Positions 44,506 through 56,975 of a stretch of 64,000 bases of DNA are shown one piece after another. The notes beneath the pieces are model-generated. The model searched no databases and was not told the DNA's origin. It worked only from the letters and a program-made list of their open reading frames with translations. Positions within the stretch are counted from its first letter, which is position 1. Every line of letters begins with the position of its first letter. The position numbers were made by a program, and so were the translations under genes. This DNA is from Lycorma delicatula (Eukaryota; Arthropoda; Insecta; Hemiptera; Fulgoridae). The stretch is taken from NCBI RefSeq assembly GCF_047948215.1, contig NC_134465.1:51429946-51493945 (forward strand). The letters are read 5' to 3'.

Positions 44506-45478
44506 ATATATAATTTTGGCGTTTATTTTGAGGTGAACTGACGGCAGATCGCGGCGATTTGTGACCCTTGTAATATTTTAACAATGCTTAATCGAAACCC
44601 AAAATCAAGATAAAAATCCGAGACAAAAAGTGTTCACACACATATTGAATTCCGTTACAAACTGCTAGTTTGTTGAAAATAGTAATCATAAAGCACTATA
44701 AAACTGATATTTATAGTATTTTTATTAAAGTAAAAAATAAAAAACGGTTATTGTTTTAAGCATTCTCGAAATAAAATTTTCGTTTTTCTAATTATAAAGT
44801 CATTGCTAAAAATATTTGTTTTGTTGCACTGTGTTGAAAAATACTGTTTATTTATTAGGATTTTTTTTTTAGTTAATTTATTTTCTTACGTTATTTTCTT
44901 TTTCCATAATATTTACCCATGATGGTTGTTTAAAAATTAAAAAGTTAAAATTAAAGCTTTAATCAAAATTAAATAAGTTTTTACACTACTGCGCAAAAAG
45001 GAGTGTAATGTATTTAGCGTGTATGCATATTTACTCCACCGTACAACTAGCCCTGGTGGCCTTTACCGGACATCGTATTTTAAGTCCTAAACTTGATAAC
45101 ACAACACAGTGAGGATGCCAACGATGTAAATGCCTCGGCAGACTTTTCCATCGGTGTATTTACACAATTAGATTATACCTCACAGTCGGAAAGATTTTCA
45201 ATTTGTTTATTCATTATAAACACACGCAAAATCACTCCGTGTCAAATTAAAGCTACGAAATTTCTAACACCGATTCTTGAAATGTAAAGATTTAACCTAT
45301 ATAAAACTTTGTATCTCCTGTAAACAACAAAAACAAGAGATAAATGTTAAAAATTAAACAACACGACAGTCAAAAAACCAACAAAAAAAAACCATTGCTA
45401 ACAACCATGGCTCTGTATATAGGATACAAGCAGGATTTTGCATAACATTTTATAAGTAAAAAATTCTTCCTTATTATA
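44506..45478. other. AT-rich sequence; partial repeat E
   Basis: At 44995-45060 a block GGAGTGTAATGTATTTAGCG followed by TTACTCCACCGTAC resembles repeat E. No gene seen in the rest. Confidence 0.45.
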
Positions 45479-45486
45479 ATTTAAAT

Positions 45487-46171
45487 CAGAGGTTCCCAAA
45501 CTTATTTTTCTCATAGACCACTTTCAAAATTTTTCTGGTTCCGGTGGATCCCCTGCAGCTACATTTCTACCATATTTCCAGTCGACGGAAAATGTGAAGA
45601 TTAGATCCAACTATGAAAATTTGCGTTACGGTTGAGTTCCACGAACTAACAGCTTCCGAAAAAAAAGTGAGAATCGATTGGTTAATTTTTGATTGACTGT
45701 GCTGTGAGTGGATGTCAAAAAAGTAAAGTTGGCCGATCAAAAAAAAAAATGCTTCCATCCAACTTTACATTTTTGACATCTACTCAACAGCACAAGAAAG
45801 CAATCGATTCTCACTTATTTTATTTAGAAAACTTCCCATTCAGAGTGGTAAAAAGCAAAAGAAAAATAGTATATTTTTTTTTAAATTTCACCTTCAGCTC
45901 CTCATTAGTGCTAAGCTCGAGTAGCTCCTCTTGTAATATCACATTCTCCACTTCCGTTTCATCAAATGGATTTATGATCTGTGGTGGTATTTCCATCGTC
46001 AAACCTGATTTTGACAACATTTTAGTTCTTCACTATCGAAACCAGATGAATTTTCGTGGACCCCCGCTTACGAATTGTGAACCCCCATTTTTTTGTCACG
46101 CCAACGTAGACCCCCGTCGAGTCTCCCGTGGACCCCTACGGGGTCCACCTGGACCACTTTTGGAATCAATG
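45487..46171 (-). mobile_element. Non-autonomous hAT element, 8-bp TSD
   Basis: The ends CAGAGGTTCCCAAAC (45487) and the complement of TTTTGGAATCAATG (to 46171) are hAT-type imperfect inverted repeats, flanked by ATTTAAAT at 45479-45486 and 46172-46179. A minus-strand ORF of 66 codons at 45820-46020 reads MEIPPQIINPF and VILQEELLELSTNEELKVKF, like the C-terminal part of ZBED5/FAM200-type hAT transposases (family knowledge). An internal hairpin (about 45667-45731 against 45757-45815) is present. At 685 bp it cannot encode a transposase. Confidence 0.85.
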
Positions 46172-46179
46172 ATTTAAAT

Positions 46180-46753
46180 GAAGTAAAACTAATTTATAAC
46201 AATCATAATTCAGAAATTTTTATTTTATTATTATGAATTTTCTATTTATAAAAATTTCTATTAATAAGGACTACCGTGTGACACGATCGAAGAACGTCAT
46301 TTAAATAAGTAAACAAATACCCCTGTTTTTTTTTGTTTTTTTAAGTGATAGGAATTAAAAAAATTGTTTCATCTTCAGTACTTTCATTTATATAACATTT
46401 ACTATTAAAACAAGCTGTAGTATATTTTCTTTTAAATTTTATTATTTCAAATACATTATCAAGTTTTTATGCGATACCTAGTACTAATGAAATACTGCTA
46501 CCTAGCGGCGCGTAAAGGTACATTTAAAAATGATATATTCGAATCCCGCGGTTCATCAAATAGGAAAAAAAGTTATATACAAAATTCGAAATATTTTTTT
46601 AAAGTATTCTTTATTACTAAACTGAACTGAAATTTTTTGAAATGTTTTCACGCTTAAAATTTCATTCACTGTTAGGTTAGGTCATGTTTAGAATTGTAAA
46701 TGTAGTTCGTTGACATCGTCGCCTCGTAGCGACGAAGTTGCAATGAAATCCGT

Positions 46754-46755
<2 letters not shown>
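46180..46755. other. AT-rich sequence, no gene seen
   Basis: Nothing recognised. Confidence 0.45.
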
Positions 46756-46824
<69 letters not shown>

Positions 46825-46965
46825 ACACACACATTTATGTAGCCTATGATACTCCCGGTGACGTAAGGATTCCAACGAGACATCATATATTTAAATCGGT
46901 TCAGCTGTTCAGCTGCTACGGTAGAACAAATAATGTTTGGGCAGTCGTGTAAAAAGAAAAAATTC
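46756..46965 (-). repeat. Repeat E, copy 4, with TA/TG microsatellite
   Basis: A TA run (46756-46806) and TG run (46807-46824) lead into TTTATGTAGCCTATGATACT and on to CAGCTGCTACGGTAGAACAAA and CAGTCGTGTAA. Same order as at 60101-60297. Confidence 0.7.
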
Positions 46966-48650
46966 GCTACACATTAGTTTAGTTTATAAATAACCCATGA
47001 AATAAATGTAAACTAAATAAATTTTATTGTTATTATTATTATTAAAGAAGAAAAATAAGAGGTTAAAAAATCAACATGGATTATGGTAGCAGATATTGGT
47101 GTTTTTAAGTGTACATAAAATATGAGTAAGCGTTATATAATACTTTGCTTTATTATGTGTTTTATATCTTTATATATATAAAGAGCCAGCGTATATACAA
47201 CACAGAATATGAGGAAAAGGGATATAATAAAAAGGAAAAGAAACGTTTTCATCAAATATTACTAACTTTGCGAAAGTCCTTTATGATTTACAACCAGTTC
47301 TAAGTAAGTTGTCATTCTTGGAAAAATAATATTATTACGCTTCTTAATTTGTTTCATTTTTACCTCCAAATGAAAAATATATTACGTCATTTTTGTATTT
47401 TATTAAATTATGTTACGCAATATGAAATTTCAGTAGACGCTCTTTTTTTTAATTTTTTTTTCTTTGTAAGCAATATCATTCTTTACAATTCCAAAACGTG
47501 TATAAAATATATTACGGTGGGATAAATAGATAAATTATTTATACAATAAAAGAATTATGGGGTTTAAGGAATAAATTATATAAAAATACTTAGTTGCATT
47601 GTTTATTTGTCATATTTTCCATCTTGCACTGTGTTATTGAATAACTAATAAACCTAAATATGCCCATCGTCCCATGACAAATGTCCAATCGATATTCAGT
47701 TTCTCTCTGTACACGATGTAACGTAAATTATGATTGTAATTGCTTCCTTAATTCTTTCCTTTAAATATTTCAAATCACTTAATTTTTAAGAGTAAATAAT
47801 CTACCATCAAAAGAAAAAATCTGATAACGAAGTGGTAATACTTTCCTTGGCATTGGTTATTTATTTTTATATAGTGGAAAAATAATGATATATGAAAAAA
47901 ATTACCGAATTTTTTTTTTTTAAAGTAGGGGTAATTTACGATGAAGTCTTATTTTAAAACTATATTTAAATAAACCAAAAATAATTCTGAAAAATCAAAA
48001 ATCGATATTTTTTATTATTTTCTGCTTCTCCAACACTTTCAAAATGTCCTTTCAAGAAGTGTTTGATTTTTCTACTTAAATATGTTAAATGAAAGAAACT
48101 AAAAAATAACTGAACTAAAAAAAAATGTATATCCAATAATAAGTTACCTAAGATTTATTTTTTTTGTGTTGTGGGATGAACTACGATGAAAGTAATATTT
48201 TTATGTAAACTTTTAATAATGTTGAAAGTTTACATAACCAAAAAAATTTTCATAAATTCAAATAAATTATTTATTTAAAATTTAATCGGTTCCCCACCCC
48301 AAAATTGCCCCAAAAGTGTTTTATTTTTGGTCATTTTCACTACTACTTCTATGCCTAGGTATACATTAAAAAAAAAAGGTTAAAATATACCAAATAAATA
48401 AAAATATACTCTTTTCGATTATTGGGGAAGGAGGAAATTCTGGGACAAACGTTTTTAAAACGTTTTTTTTTAATCTGCCAAAAGAATGAGTGTACCACGG
48501 TCCTTAAAAACAACTGAAATGCGTTATTCTCGGTTGCTGACAAGAAAGCTACGCCCTGACTCAAGGAGTAACTTCGTCTACAGCAGGAGCATACCAGAGT
48601 TCCAAGAACTTAGGTACGTCAAGAACAAGGGAAATGTTGGAAAATAATTG
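46966..48650. other. AT-rich sequence, possible R1-like tail
   Basis: No gene. From about 47820 to 48490 minus-strand phrases (TTTCATCGTAGTTCATCCC, CAATAATCG) resemble the AT-rich end of the R1-like element at 16400-17050, but the match is loose. Confidence 0.35.
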
Positions 48651-49273
48651 TTTTTTTTTTGTCTTCAGTCATTTGACTGGTTTGATGCAGCTCTCCAAGA
48701 TTCCCAATCTAGTGCTAATCGTTTCATTTCAGTATATCCTCTACATCCTACATCCCTAACAATTTGTTTTACATATTCCAAACGTGGCCTGCCTACACAA
48801 TTTTTCCCTTTTACCTGTCCTTCCAATATTAAAGCGACTATTCCAGGATGCCTTAGTATGTGGCCTATTAGTCTGTCTCTTCTTTTAACTATATTTTTCC
48901 AAATGCTTCTTTCTTCATCTATTTGCCGCAGTACCTCTTCATTTGTCGCTTTATCCACCCATCTGATTTTTAACATTTTCCTATAGCACCACATTTCAAA
49001 AGCTTTTATCTTTTCTTCTCAGATACTCCGATCGTCCAAGTTTCACTTCCATATAAAGCGACCCTCCAAACATACACTTTCAAAAATATTTTCCTGACAT
49101 TTAAATTAATTTTTGATGTAAACAAATTATATTTCTTACTGAAGTCTCGTTTCGCTTGTGCTATTCGGCATTTTATATCGCTCCTGCTTCGTCCATCTTT
49201 AGTAATTCTACTTTCCAAATAACAAAATTCTTTTACCTCCATAATCTTTTCTCCTCCTATTTTCACATTCAGT
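48651..49273 (-). mobile_element. RTE-1 LINE 3' piece, two frames
   Basis: Poly(T) at 48651-48660 then CTTCAGTCATTTGACTGG. The ORF runs in two frames (48665-48994 and 49006-49266) because of a short indel near 49000 in the KRLEAFE region. The 5' edge is at about 49273, in the block that precedes the MKIGGEKIMEV residues. A duplication is not clear. Confidence 0.9.
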
Positions 49274-50035
49274 GGAAAAAATCAATTCATAAATGAAAGC
49301 GAATAAAATTTAAATAGCCTATTAACTAACAAAATATTCCTTACTTTTAACTAAAAATTTAGACAATATAACAGAACCATTAAACCAGAATGCTTCTATC
49401 CTGCAGAAATGATGACAGTCAAAAAATAAAAAATGGAAAAAATAATTAAAAAAAAAAGTTTTAAGAAAAACTTTAGGACCTAAATTTAAAAATAATCAAA
49501 ATATCTTAAAATCAAATAAAAAGCTTTTCATTAAATTAAAAAAAAAATATAGGACTAAAAGTAAAATGATTACGCTTTAAGGATATTAAAAAATAATGGA
49601 AGACAACAGATTAATTAAAAGTATCTTTAATTATCTTTCTAAATTAAAAAAAGATAACTGGTTTTAAGAAATTGAAAAAGATGTAAAGAAATTAAACATT
49701 AAAGAAGATCATATTTGCACCGAAATACTTTCAAAAATAAAACAAAAGATTTCAAGAATTTTCTGGAAAACCAAAAGGATAAAGAAATCTTCCTAAAAAG
49801 AGAGAGAAAGAGAGAGATAAAATTAATCAAAGAGTGAAAGTGTGAAAGAAAATAAGATGGAAAATAAAGTTGTTTTTTTATGCGATTATACAGAGAAAAA
49901 AAACAAGATAGAAAGGTAGGTTGTTTTAGGGGTACATACTAACAAACTGTTTACTTGAATACGTTTTATATGAGTGGATAGATATTGATGAGATCTAACA
50001 AATTTACAAATTACACAGTTTAAATTGTGAATTTA
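49274..50035. other. A-rich sequence, no gene seen
   Basis: Nothing recognised; GAGA run near 49798. Confidence 0.45.
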
Positions 50036-50110
50036 CTAGCCGGTCTGGGCGCGCTTTGTTTGCCCTTTTCGTCTAATCAGGACGCGGAGCTCCCTGAATT
50101 CCTCCGCTTT
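50036..50110 (-). mobile_element. Helitron-type 3' end, second family
   Basis: Minus strand: GGGCAAACAAAGCGCGCCC then AGACCGG and CTAG (complement of 50036-50039) before T. A GGGC/GCCC stem, a seven-base spacer and a terminal CTAG before T fit a Helitron end. The 5' end was not found, and the body is unrecognised. Confidence 0.5.
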
Positions 50111-51199
50111 GTTCGTTATTCTCATGGTTTTGTGAGAATGATACTGATTAATTCTCCAAAAGAATTCATCGAATTGCGCTTTTGTATGCTCTTATATTAT
50201 TTAAAAAGCTTTTGGATTTAGGATGGTCTTCAAGTACCTTCTACGGTTTTTGAATTGGAAGTAAATGAACCTTTCCTGATACATAACATATCCCTTTTGG
50301 TTCCTTTTTTCATTTCCGAACATGAAAATACGAACACACTTCTGTCATGGCACCGATATATCCATGATCGACGTAAGTAATCTGTCCATTATAGCTAAAG
50401 CCATCTCTGTTCTTATGTGATCATGGTAGTTTTACAATGACATCAATATGTACTGGTGAGGTATTTAACTGCAACTCGCGTTGCAAACTTATTGTAGCTC
50501 GAATCTGGGCGTAGCCTTAGTCTAGGCAATCGCGTACTTCAGCTGTTTCATCGGACTAAGATACTCTCATCTTTTTAGCAGAGTTTGAATAATAAAAAAG
50601 GTTACTTCTCTTTCTGAAAGGAATATTTTTTTAACTTTTGACAATCCAATATCGACAAATTTTGCTATTGCTGATGCTCAGCAATAAAATCTCGCGACGA
50701 CAGGCTGAGCAGATGCGGATCTATAGAGACGTGGAGTTCAATGACGGGTGATCAAGAAGCTGTTGGTGGGCGGCGGGGGCTCCTCAGAGTCGTCGCTCGT
50801 CGATCGCCCCCTGGAAACGCCTTCCGGTCATACGGATTGGGATAGTAGAAAGATTGGGTGATCATGTAGGAGCTGTACATACCATATGGCTTAGATCCGG
50901 CCCCTGCATGATAATAGGGCAGGTTTTTTAGCGGGTAAGAGCCCCGCAATTCCATCAGTGCGGGCCTGACGACGGCTGGCAGAGCTTTTTCCTTCCCCTA
51001 CGGAAAAAAATCCAATAACGACAAATAAAAAACAATAATATTGACAAATAAACAATCAAAACCCCTAAAAGTTTGCTAAATGTGCTAATTTAAGCTAGTT
51101 ATAATAATAATAAAAAGTTTGAAACAATTTAAAAAAATCGTATCTCAGAAAACCATTTCAAATAATAAAACGAGTATTTTTTTTTTAAATTCACCAACT
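50111..51199. other. No gene seen; GC-rich patch
   Basis: From about 50690 to 51000 the sequence is GC-rich and gives a 67-codon minus ORF (MELRGSYPLKNLPYYHAGAG, then YPNPYDRKAFPGG). I do not recognise it. It could be LINE untranslated sequence, as the R1-like 3' regions have a similar CCCCTACGG block. Confidence 0.35.
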
Positions 51200-51570
51200 C
51201 AAAAAGTTTTCCTACATACCTTAAAATGTTTCAATATGAGCCCCATTGGTCGCTCTCCAAACAACCAATCGATGATCGACTTCTACCCAGATTCGCTGGA
51301 TCATCGCAGGGGTAACTATGGCAATAGCAGCGGTAATCCTATCTTAAATGTTGTACATCCCTGACTTTCTACTGTTGACAATGTTTTTTAACGTATTCCC
51401 ATAGAAAAAAGTCTAGGAATATCAAAATCTGGGCTTCTTGGAGGCCGAAGTATGGAATCAGCCCTACCAATCCAACAATTAGGAAATCTTTCATTGAGAG
51501 CTCGTCAAACGCCTAGACTAAAGTGTGGGGGCGCCCCATTTGTTGAAACATTACAGCAGTTACTTTCTTG
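51200..51570 (-). mobile_element. Mariner-like transposase C-terminal remnant
   Basis: Minus-strand pieces read QQMGRPHTL (second-Asp region, Asp lost), LDFFLWEYVKKH (third-Asp region) and PAMIQRIWVEVDHRLVVWRA followed by TNGAHIETF at the end. This is the C-terminal order of the DUF4817-containing mariner type. Frames change at least twice. No inverted repeats found. Confidence 0.65.
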
Positions 51571-52204
51571 CTCAATTTGATTTTTTAGATCTTTTTAAAC
51601 AACTTTGGTGTATACACTCAATTGTTTCGTCACTTGTTTTGGACCATCCGGAGAATTTTTTCACTTTCACGTTTCCAGATTCCTTAAACTGCTTGTACTA
51701 CCGTGTAATTAGTAGAGGGGATTATTATTATAATCACGCCGAAAGGCCATTAAACAGTATATTTATACTCTACTAACCACAAAACGCACTCTGCTTTCTG
51801 CTGAACTGTCGCCATTGCATGACTGACAGTGGCGCAGAGGTGTTGTGCGCATCGGATTAAGATTACGTCCAAAAAAACGTTATATTTCGATTATTTTACA
51901 GTTCCAGTTAAATACTTTATCCCAATTACATAGAAAATATGATTTTTTTTTTATCGCTGCAACCTTTTTCGATGATCTAAGACCTTTTTCTGTTACCATG
52001 CTAACAGAAAAAGGTTCAGGACGTAAGGACGTCACAGGTTCACAGAAAAAGGATGTAATGACCAAGCCTTTAAAGTATAAATCTCTAAATTTTATTAAAA
52101 TTTGGTCAGTAGATTTTGCGTGATATGCGTATAGGTACTACTGTAACTATAATTTTATTATTTGTATAGATTAAGAATCTAATAGTGATTATGATAAATG
52201 AAAA
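51571..52204. other. No gene seen; perfect hairpin
   Basis: A perfect 14-bp inverted repeat with a six-base loop (arms ACCTTTTTCTGTTA at 51982-51995 and its complement at 52002-52015). Nothing else recognised. Confidence 0.5.
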
Positions 52205-52219
52205 ATATAAAACATTTGC

Positions 52220-52596
52220 CGGCCTCCGTGGTGCCTTTTATACGAATTTGAATACTAGATCGTACCGGTGTACTTTGGTGGTTGGGTTTCAATTAACCAC
52301 ACATCTCACAAATGAACGACCTGAGATTGTACAAGACTATTCTTCATTTACACTAATACATATCATCCTTATTCATCCTCTGAAGTATTATCTGAAAGGT
52401 AATTACCGGTCGCTGAACAGGAAAAAGAAAAGGCCTTCGTGGCCCGAGTGTAGCGTTTCAGTCTTTCATCCGGAGGGTCCCGGGTTCGAATCCAGGTCAG
52501 TCATGGCATTTTCACACGCTAAAAAAATTGTCATTCATCTCGTCCTCTTATGTTATACCTAACGGTGGTCCGGGAGGTTATAATAAATATATATAT
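52220..52596 (+). mobile_element. SINE-B with TSD, split by SINE-A
   Basis: 15-bp duplication ATATAAAACATTTGC at 52205-52219 and 52597-52611. The SINE-B head has an A-box-like GTGGCCCGAGTGTAGC and a B box GGTTCGAATCC at 52435-52500. The tail has CATTCATCTCGTCCTC and GGTCCGGGAGGTTA. A truncated SINE-A lies inside the head. Confidence 0.85.
52236..52431 (+). mobile_element. SINE-A, 5'-truncated, inside SINE-B
   Basis: Begins in the TTTTATACGAATTTGAATAC block and ends AACAGGAAAAAGAAA. Flanked by an imperfect duplication of the host SINE-B head, GGCCTCCGTGGTGCC (52221-52235) and GGCCTTCGTGGCCCG (52432-52446). Confidence 0.85.
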
Positions 52597-52611
52597 ATAT
52601 AAAACATTTGC

Positions 52612-53199
52612 TAAAGTTTCATTAAAATATTTCTATTAAACTTTAAATCTAAACAATTTATATCTAATTTAGTAGATAAGTATGGATACATACTGTAAAA
52701 ATATAATTTAGTTTTCATAAATTTGAAGAATCTCTTGTTTTAAATTTTATGAATATTTACAAATCCTTACACAGCTTTCCGGGTATTTCAGTATCTGTAT
52801 TCATGTCTGGAATTGTTAATCTGCTTGCTTCGAAATATATATTGAGTATATAAAACTTTTTTATCGATTGTATAGATAAATTCGGATGAATATAAACAGC
52901 TCAGAGTATAAACATTACTTGTTAGTTTACACGTAAACTGAAACCTCCGATACGAGGATCTACCGCGAGAAAAATATTGTTTTATTATCTTAAAATAATA
53001 TTGGTTTATAAATAGAACAAATTTTAGTCTCATCGGATTGCATAGACAAATACAACATTTTTACATTAGATTCTGTGTTATTACTGTCAACTGACATCGG
53101 TTCGTAACATTCACGAGACGTATTAGGCTGCTGGATGGTGTACAGTTTCTTTCACCATTTAAATTCTAGGATATGGTGAATCCATAGGTCACAGTGGTG
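52612..53199. other. AT-rich sequence, no gene seen
   Basis: Nothing recognised. Confidence 0.45.
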
Positions 53200-53468
53200 G
53201 TGCAGTTAACTACGTTGTAAGTCATCATCATGACGGGATGCGTCTACCCATTTTCGAAAATATATGACAAGTCAACGGTTGGGACACATAAGCCGATGGT
53301 GTATGGCACCGCGCTTAGTCCGCTCACTTTGTTAGGTAAGCTCTAGAAGCTATTTAGGATACCGGTCGCTAAATTGTTTGAAGTTCAGTAGCCGTTTGTG
53401 GCACAGAAATTTGATCGTATACTTTAGGGTGACGGGATGGGGTGATGGCGGGAGAAATGCCAAGCAAA
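53200..53468 (-). repeat. Interspersed repeat F, copy 2
   Basis: Complement of 20990-21250 over about 250 bp with many small differences. No ORF. Confidence 0.55.
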
Positions 53469-54965
53469 CCAAAAAAAAGTCATCATCATTATAACTAATG
53501 AATAAATAAATGTATAGAGCATTTCACGGGGATAATCTACATGGAAATCTAGCTCGATAATTTCGAATACCATTTTAGTTTGATTTTACATCGACGCTTT
53601 ACCTAAATTCAGCGTTGTGATAGCAAAGTAATTTTTTTCTCTTCCAATTTCTTTTCGAGAAATTGCATTTCCCCAACAACAGGAATGATGTGTAAACTAA
53701 AATATGTAACACACTCATTCAACTTTGGTTTGAACAAATCAAAAATTTACGTAGGCGTAAAATTATGTATTCATCCATTTCTTACCATTTTTTTTTAATT
53801 GGAAATGCGGCTATCGTTTTCATTAATCCAGAAATACTGATTAAAGTATGGGAAAAACACCCCTAACGATTGGATATGATGAAAATTGCTCATATTGAAC
53901 ATTTATAGGGCAAAACTGTGAGAATTACTTTTTTATTTTATTTGAAATTCATTATTATAAATCAAATTTAAGAGTTATTAAATAACTTTAAAATCCGAAA
54001 ATTCTTTTGTGTACACCCTATATTACTTAAATATTTATGTGTTTATGACTAACTGTTTAATATTTAGTATTTCTCTTTCAAAATAATTAAAAGGAATGTT
54101 ATTAATCCGTAAATAAATCAGTCTTTTAATTTAATTTTTTTTAAAGAGCTGATACCATCTGCTCATATAAACTTTTTGTTTGAAGTATAAAAAAATGTTT
54201 AAAGGAAAGATATATCTGTATAATCCTTATTCATAAAAATATGTCTATGAAAAGTGTTTTTTAAATAGTTTTTTTTTTATTATTATTTTATGTAAATTAG
54301 AAAAAATAGATTCTAGAATAAAATTTAATTCTAAAATTTATTTAGATGTGAAAAGAGGTTATTTATACACATATTACAAAATGTTTCCTAACTTTAATGT
54401 TGCTTTTAATGATAAAGTTTTAATAAATATAACTTGCCACCAGCAAAATTCTCTCTCTGTTATACGTACATGGAGATGAGTTTTAATGTTTATGATCTGA
54501 TACATTAACTGGTAGAGGATGTGTGAAAAACAAAAATTCCTGCTTCTGTTGCTTTGGGCAAGTATATTAATTACAATTTAATTATTTATAAGCTAGAAAG
54601 AATTTTATAATTATAAAATTCTTTACATTTTTATAACCTGTAAAATTATTTTCTCTAGACGTTTTTATTTATTTTTTGCTATCTTATGGATCATTAATAA
54701 TTTCATTAATTTAACTTTTTCTTTATTATTTTATATGTTCTATATAAGAGTGATTTACTAACAATGTAATATATTTTCAAGAGATATTCTAGTAGTAAAT
54801 ATAAAGAAGAATGTTCATATAAACAACTTCGGAAACACTTCGTTAGAGAGTGTTCTCTGGCAAAAGATTTCGCCCTGATTTCTGTGCTTTCAGTAAAATT
54901 GAGCCAGACTTTAATTCTTGGGATCTCAACATAGGGATACGTTTAGTGATTTTTATATGAAATTT
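53469..54965. other. AT-rich sequence, no gene seen
   Basis: Nothing recognised. Confidence 0.5.
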
Positions 54966-55910
54966 ATATAAGAACATAAGAAAGAAGCCGTAATAAGAAA
55001 GGGAGTCCGACAAGGATGTTCCCTATCTCCGTTACTTTTTAATCTTTACATGGAACTAGCAGTTAATGATGTTAAAAAACAATTTAGATTCGGAGTAACA
55101 GTACAAGGTGAAATGATAAAAATGCTACGATTTGCTGATGATATAGTAATTCTAGCCGAGAGTAAAAAGGATTTAGAAGAAACAATGAACGGCATAGATG
55201 AAGTCCTACGCAAGAACTATCGCATGAAAATAAACAAGAACAAAACAAAAGTAATGAAATGTAGTAGAAATAACAAAGATGAACCACTGAATGTGAAAAT
55301 AGGAGGAGAAAAGATTATGGAGGTATAATAATTTTGTTATTTGGGAAGTAGAATTACTAAAGATGGACGAAGCAGGAGCGATATAAAATGCCGAATAGCA
55401 CAAGCGAAACGAGACTTCAGTAAGAAATACAATTTGTTTACATCAAAAATTAATTTAAATGCCAGGAAAAGATTTTTGAAAGTGTATGTTTGGAGTGTCG
55501 CTTTATATGTAAGTGAAACTTGGACGATCGGAGTATCTAAGAAGAAAAGATTAGAAGCTTTTGAAATGTGGTGCTAGGAGAATGTTAAAAATCAGATGGG
55601 TGGATAAAGCGACAAATGAAGAGGTATTGCGGCAAATAGATGAAGAAAGAAGCATTTGGAAAAATATAGTTAAAAGAAGAGACAGACTTATAAGCCACAT
55701 AATAAGGCATCCTGGAATAGTCGCTTTAATATTGGAAGGACAAGTAGAAGGAAAAAATTGTGTAGGCAGGCCACGTTTGGAATATGTAAAACAAATTGTT
55801 AGGGATGTAGGATTTAGAGGGTATACTGAAATGAAACGACTAGCACTAGAAAGGGAATCTTGGAGAGCTGCATCAAACCAGTCAAATGACTGAAGACAAA
55901 AAAAAAAAAA
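54966..55910 (+). mobile_element. RTE-1 LINE, 3'-anchored, broken
   Basis: Starts in the HKKEAVIRKG region (about 54968) and ends AAGAC plus poly(A) to 55910. FADD is intact near 55131-55142, but three frames are needed: stops near 55325 and a deletion at about 55573 in the EMWCYRRM block. The last frame (55561-55893) reads through to SNQSND. No clear TSD; the right flank is an RNase-H-containing LINE piece. Confidence 0.9.
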
Positions 55911-55924
55911 GAATCCGAGCAAAG

Positions 55925-56150
55925 AAGTGCATGTCGGATTGTTGTACTAATTATACTTAACGCCTTATTAATAGCAAACAGCTCCGCAAAGAAAATACTG
56001 GTGATGCTGCCAGTCTATTACCAACCACAAAAGCAGAACCAAGAGAATTAACTTTTTTAGAGCCACCTATATAAACTGTGGCATCAGGATTCACACGATT
56101 TACAATATTATAAAATTTCTTTCACAAAAAACTGGATTTATGTTTTTTTT
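55925..56150 (-). mobile_element. I/Jockey-like LINE RNase H fragment
   Basis: Minus strand: NRVNPDATVYIGGSKKVNSL then GSAFVVGN, and in a second frame SIFFAELFAINKALSIISTT. The pattern (YTDGSK ... FVV ... AEL ... A-I-N-K-A-L) is that of the RNase H domain of I/Jockey-type LINEs. The first catalytic Asp is Gly here, and the Glu of AEL is kept. A frameshift splits it, so it is a relic. Confidence 0.65.
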
Positions 56151-56297
56151 TTATTATTTAGATAAAGATCGAAGCAGTAATTAAGAGAGAGTATTATCCT
56201 CCTGGCTACCTGGAGGATAATAATGTGGAGCAACAGTAAGGACTTGAAGTAATTGTATATTTAGAACTGAGATAAGGCGCTGAGCTTTGATACTTCT

Positions 56298-56370
56298 TTC
56301 TTTTTTTGTTTAGCCTCCGGAACCATCGTAACGTATTACTTCAAAGGATGATATGTATGAATGTAGTTCT
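56298..56370 (-). mobile_element. SINE tail fragment
   Basis: TTTAGCCTCCGG ... AAAGGATGATATGTATGA matches the shared tail of SINE-A and SINE-B. The head is missing. Confidence 0.6.
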
Positions 56371-56689
56371 TTTACATTCATGTTTACGTATATACTGCTG
56401 CATAACGAGTTTTCCATACATCCATTTCATCCTAAAGCGAATATCTCAAGTAACCGGGGTGTCGAATTAAACACCCAAGCGAGCTCTTAGCCACCCGGAT
56501 TCCTATTCTACCTGAATATCTATAACAGCATCAGACACCCCCTCAGTCATTCACCACAGGGCTAAGAATTTAAGGAGGCCAGCAATTATGTTCCATTCCA
56601 TTTAGATTTTTCAATTAACTTGCAAATTGAAATCAGAATTGATACCTGCAAGTTTTCTAGCTGCTTTGTTTCGTTTAGCTTTGTATTTT

Positions 56690-56975
56690 TTTCTTTTTTT
56701 TCCTGTTTAGCCTCCGGGAATCACCGTCAGGTATTACTTCAGAGGATGACATGCATAATGTAAATGAAGTATAGTTTTGTACAATCTCAGGTCGACCGTT
56801 ACTGAGATGTATGGTTAATTGAAACCCAAGAACAAATAAAAAACGGTATCCACGATCTAGTATTCAAATCCGTATAAAGGCCTTTACTAGGATTTGAACC
56901 TTAAAACTCTCGACTTCAAAATCAGCCGATTTGCGATGAGGAGTTCGCCAGTAGTCCAACCATTCAGAGCTCTGA
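56690..56975 (-). mobile_element. SINE-A, diverged
   Basis: Tail CCTGTTTAGCCTCCGGGAAT at 56698 (complement of the tail) and the head ending AGTCCAACCATTC near 56972. Near full length but with several indels. TSD not clear. Confidence 0.75.

Noticed and set aside
46710..46952. 80-codon ORF
   Set aside because: Translated from TA and TG microsatellites (Tyr-Ile and Cys-Val runs).
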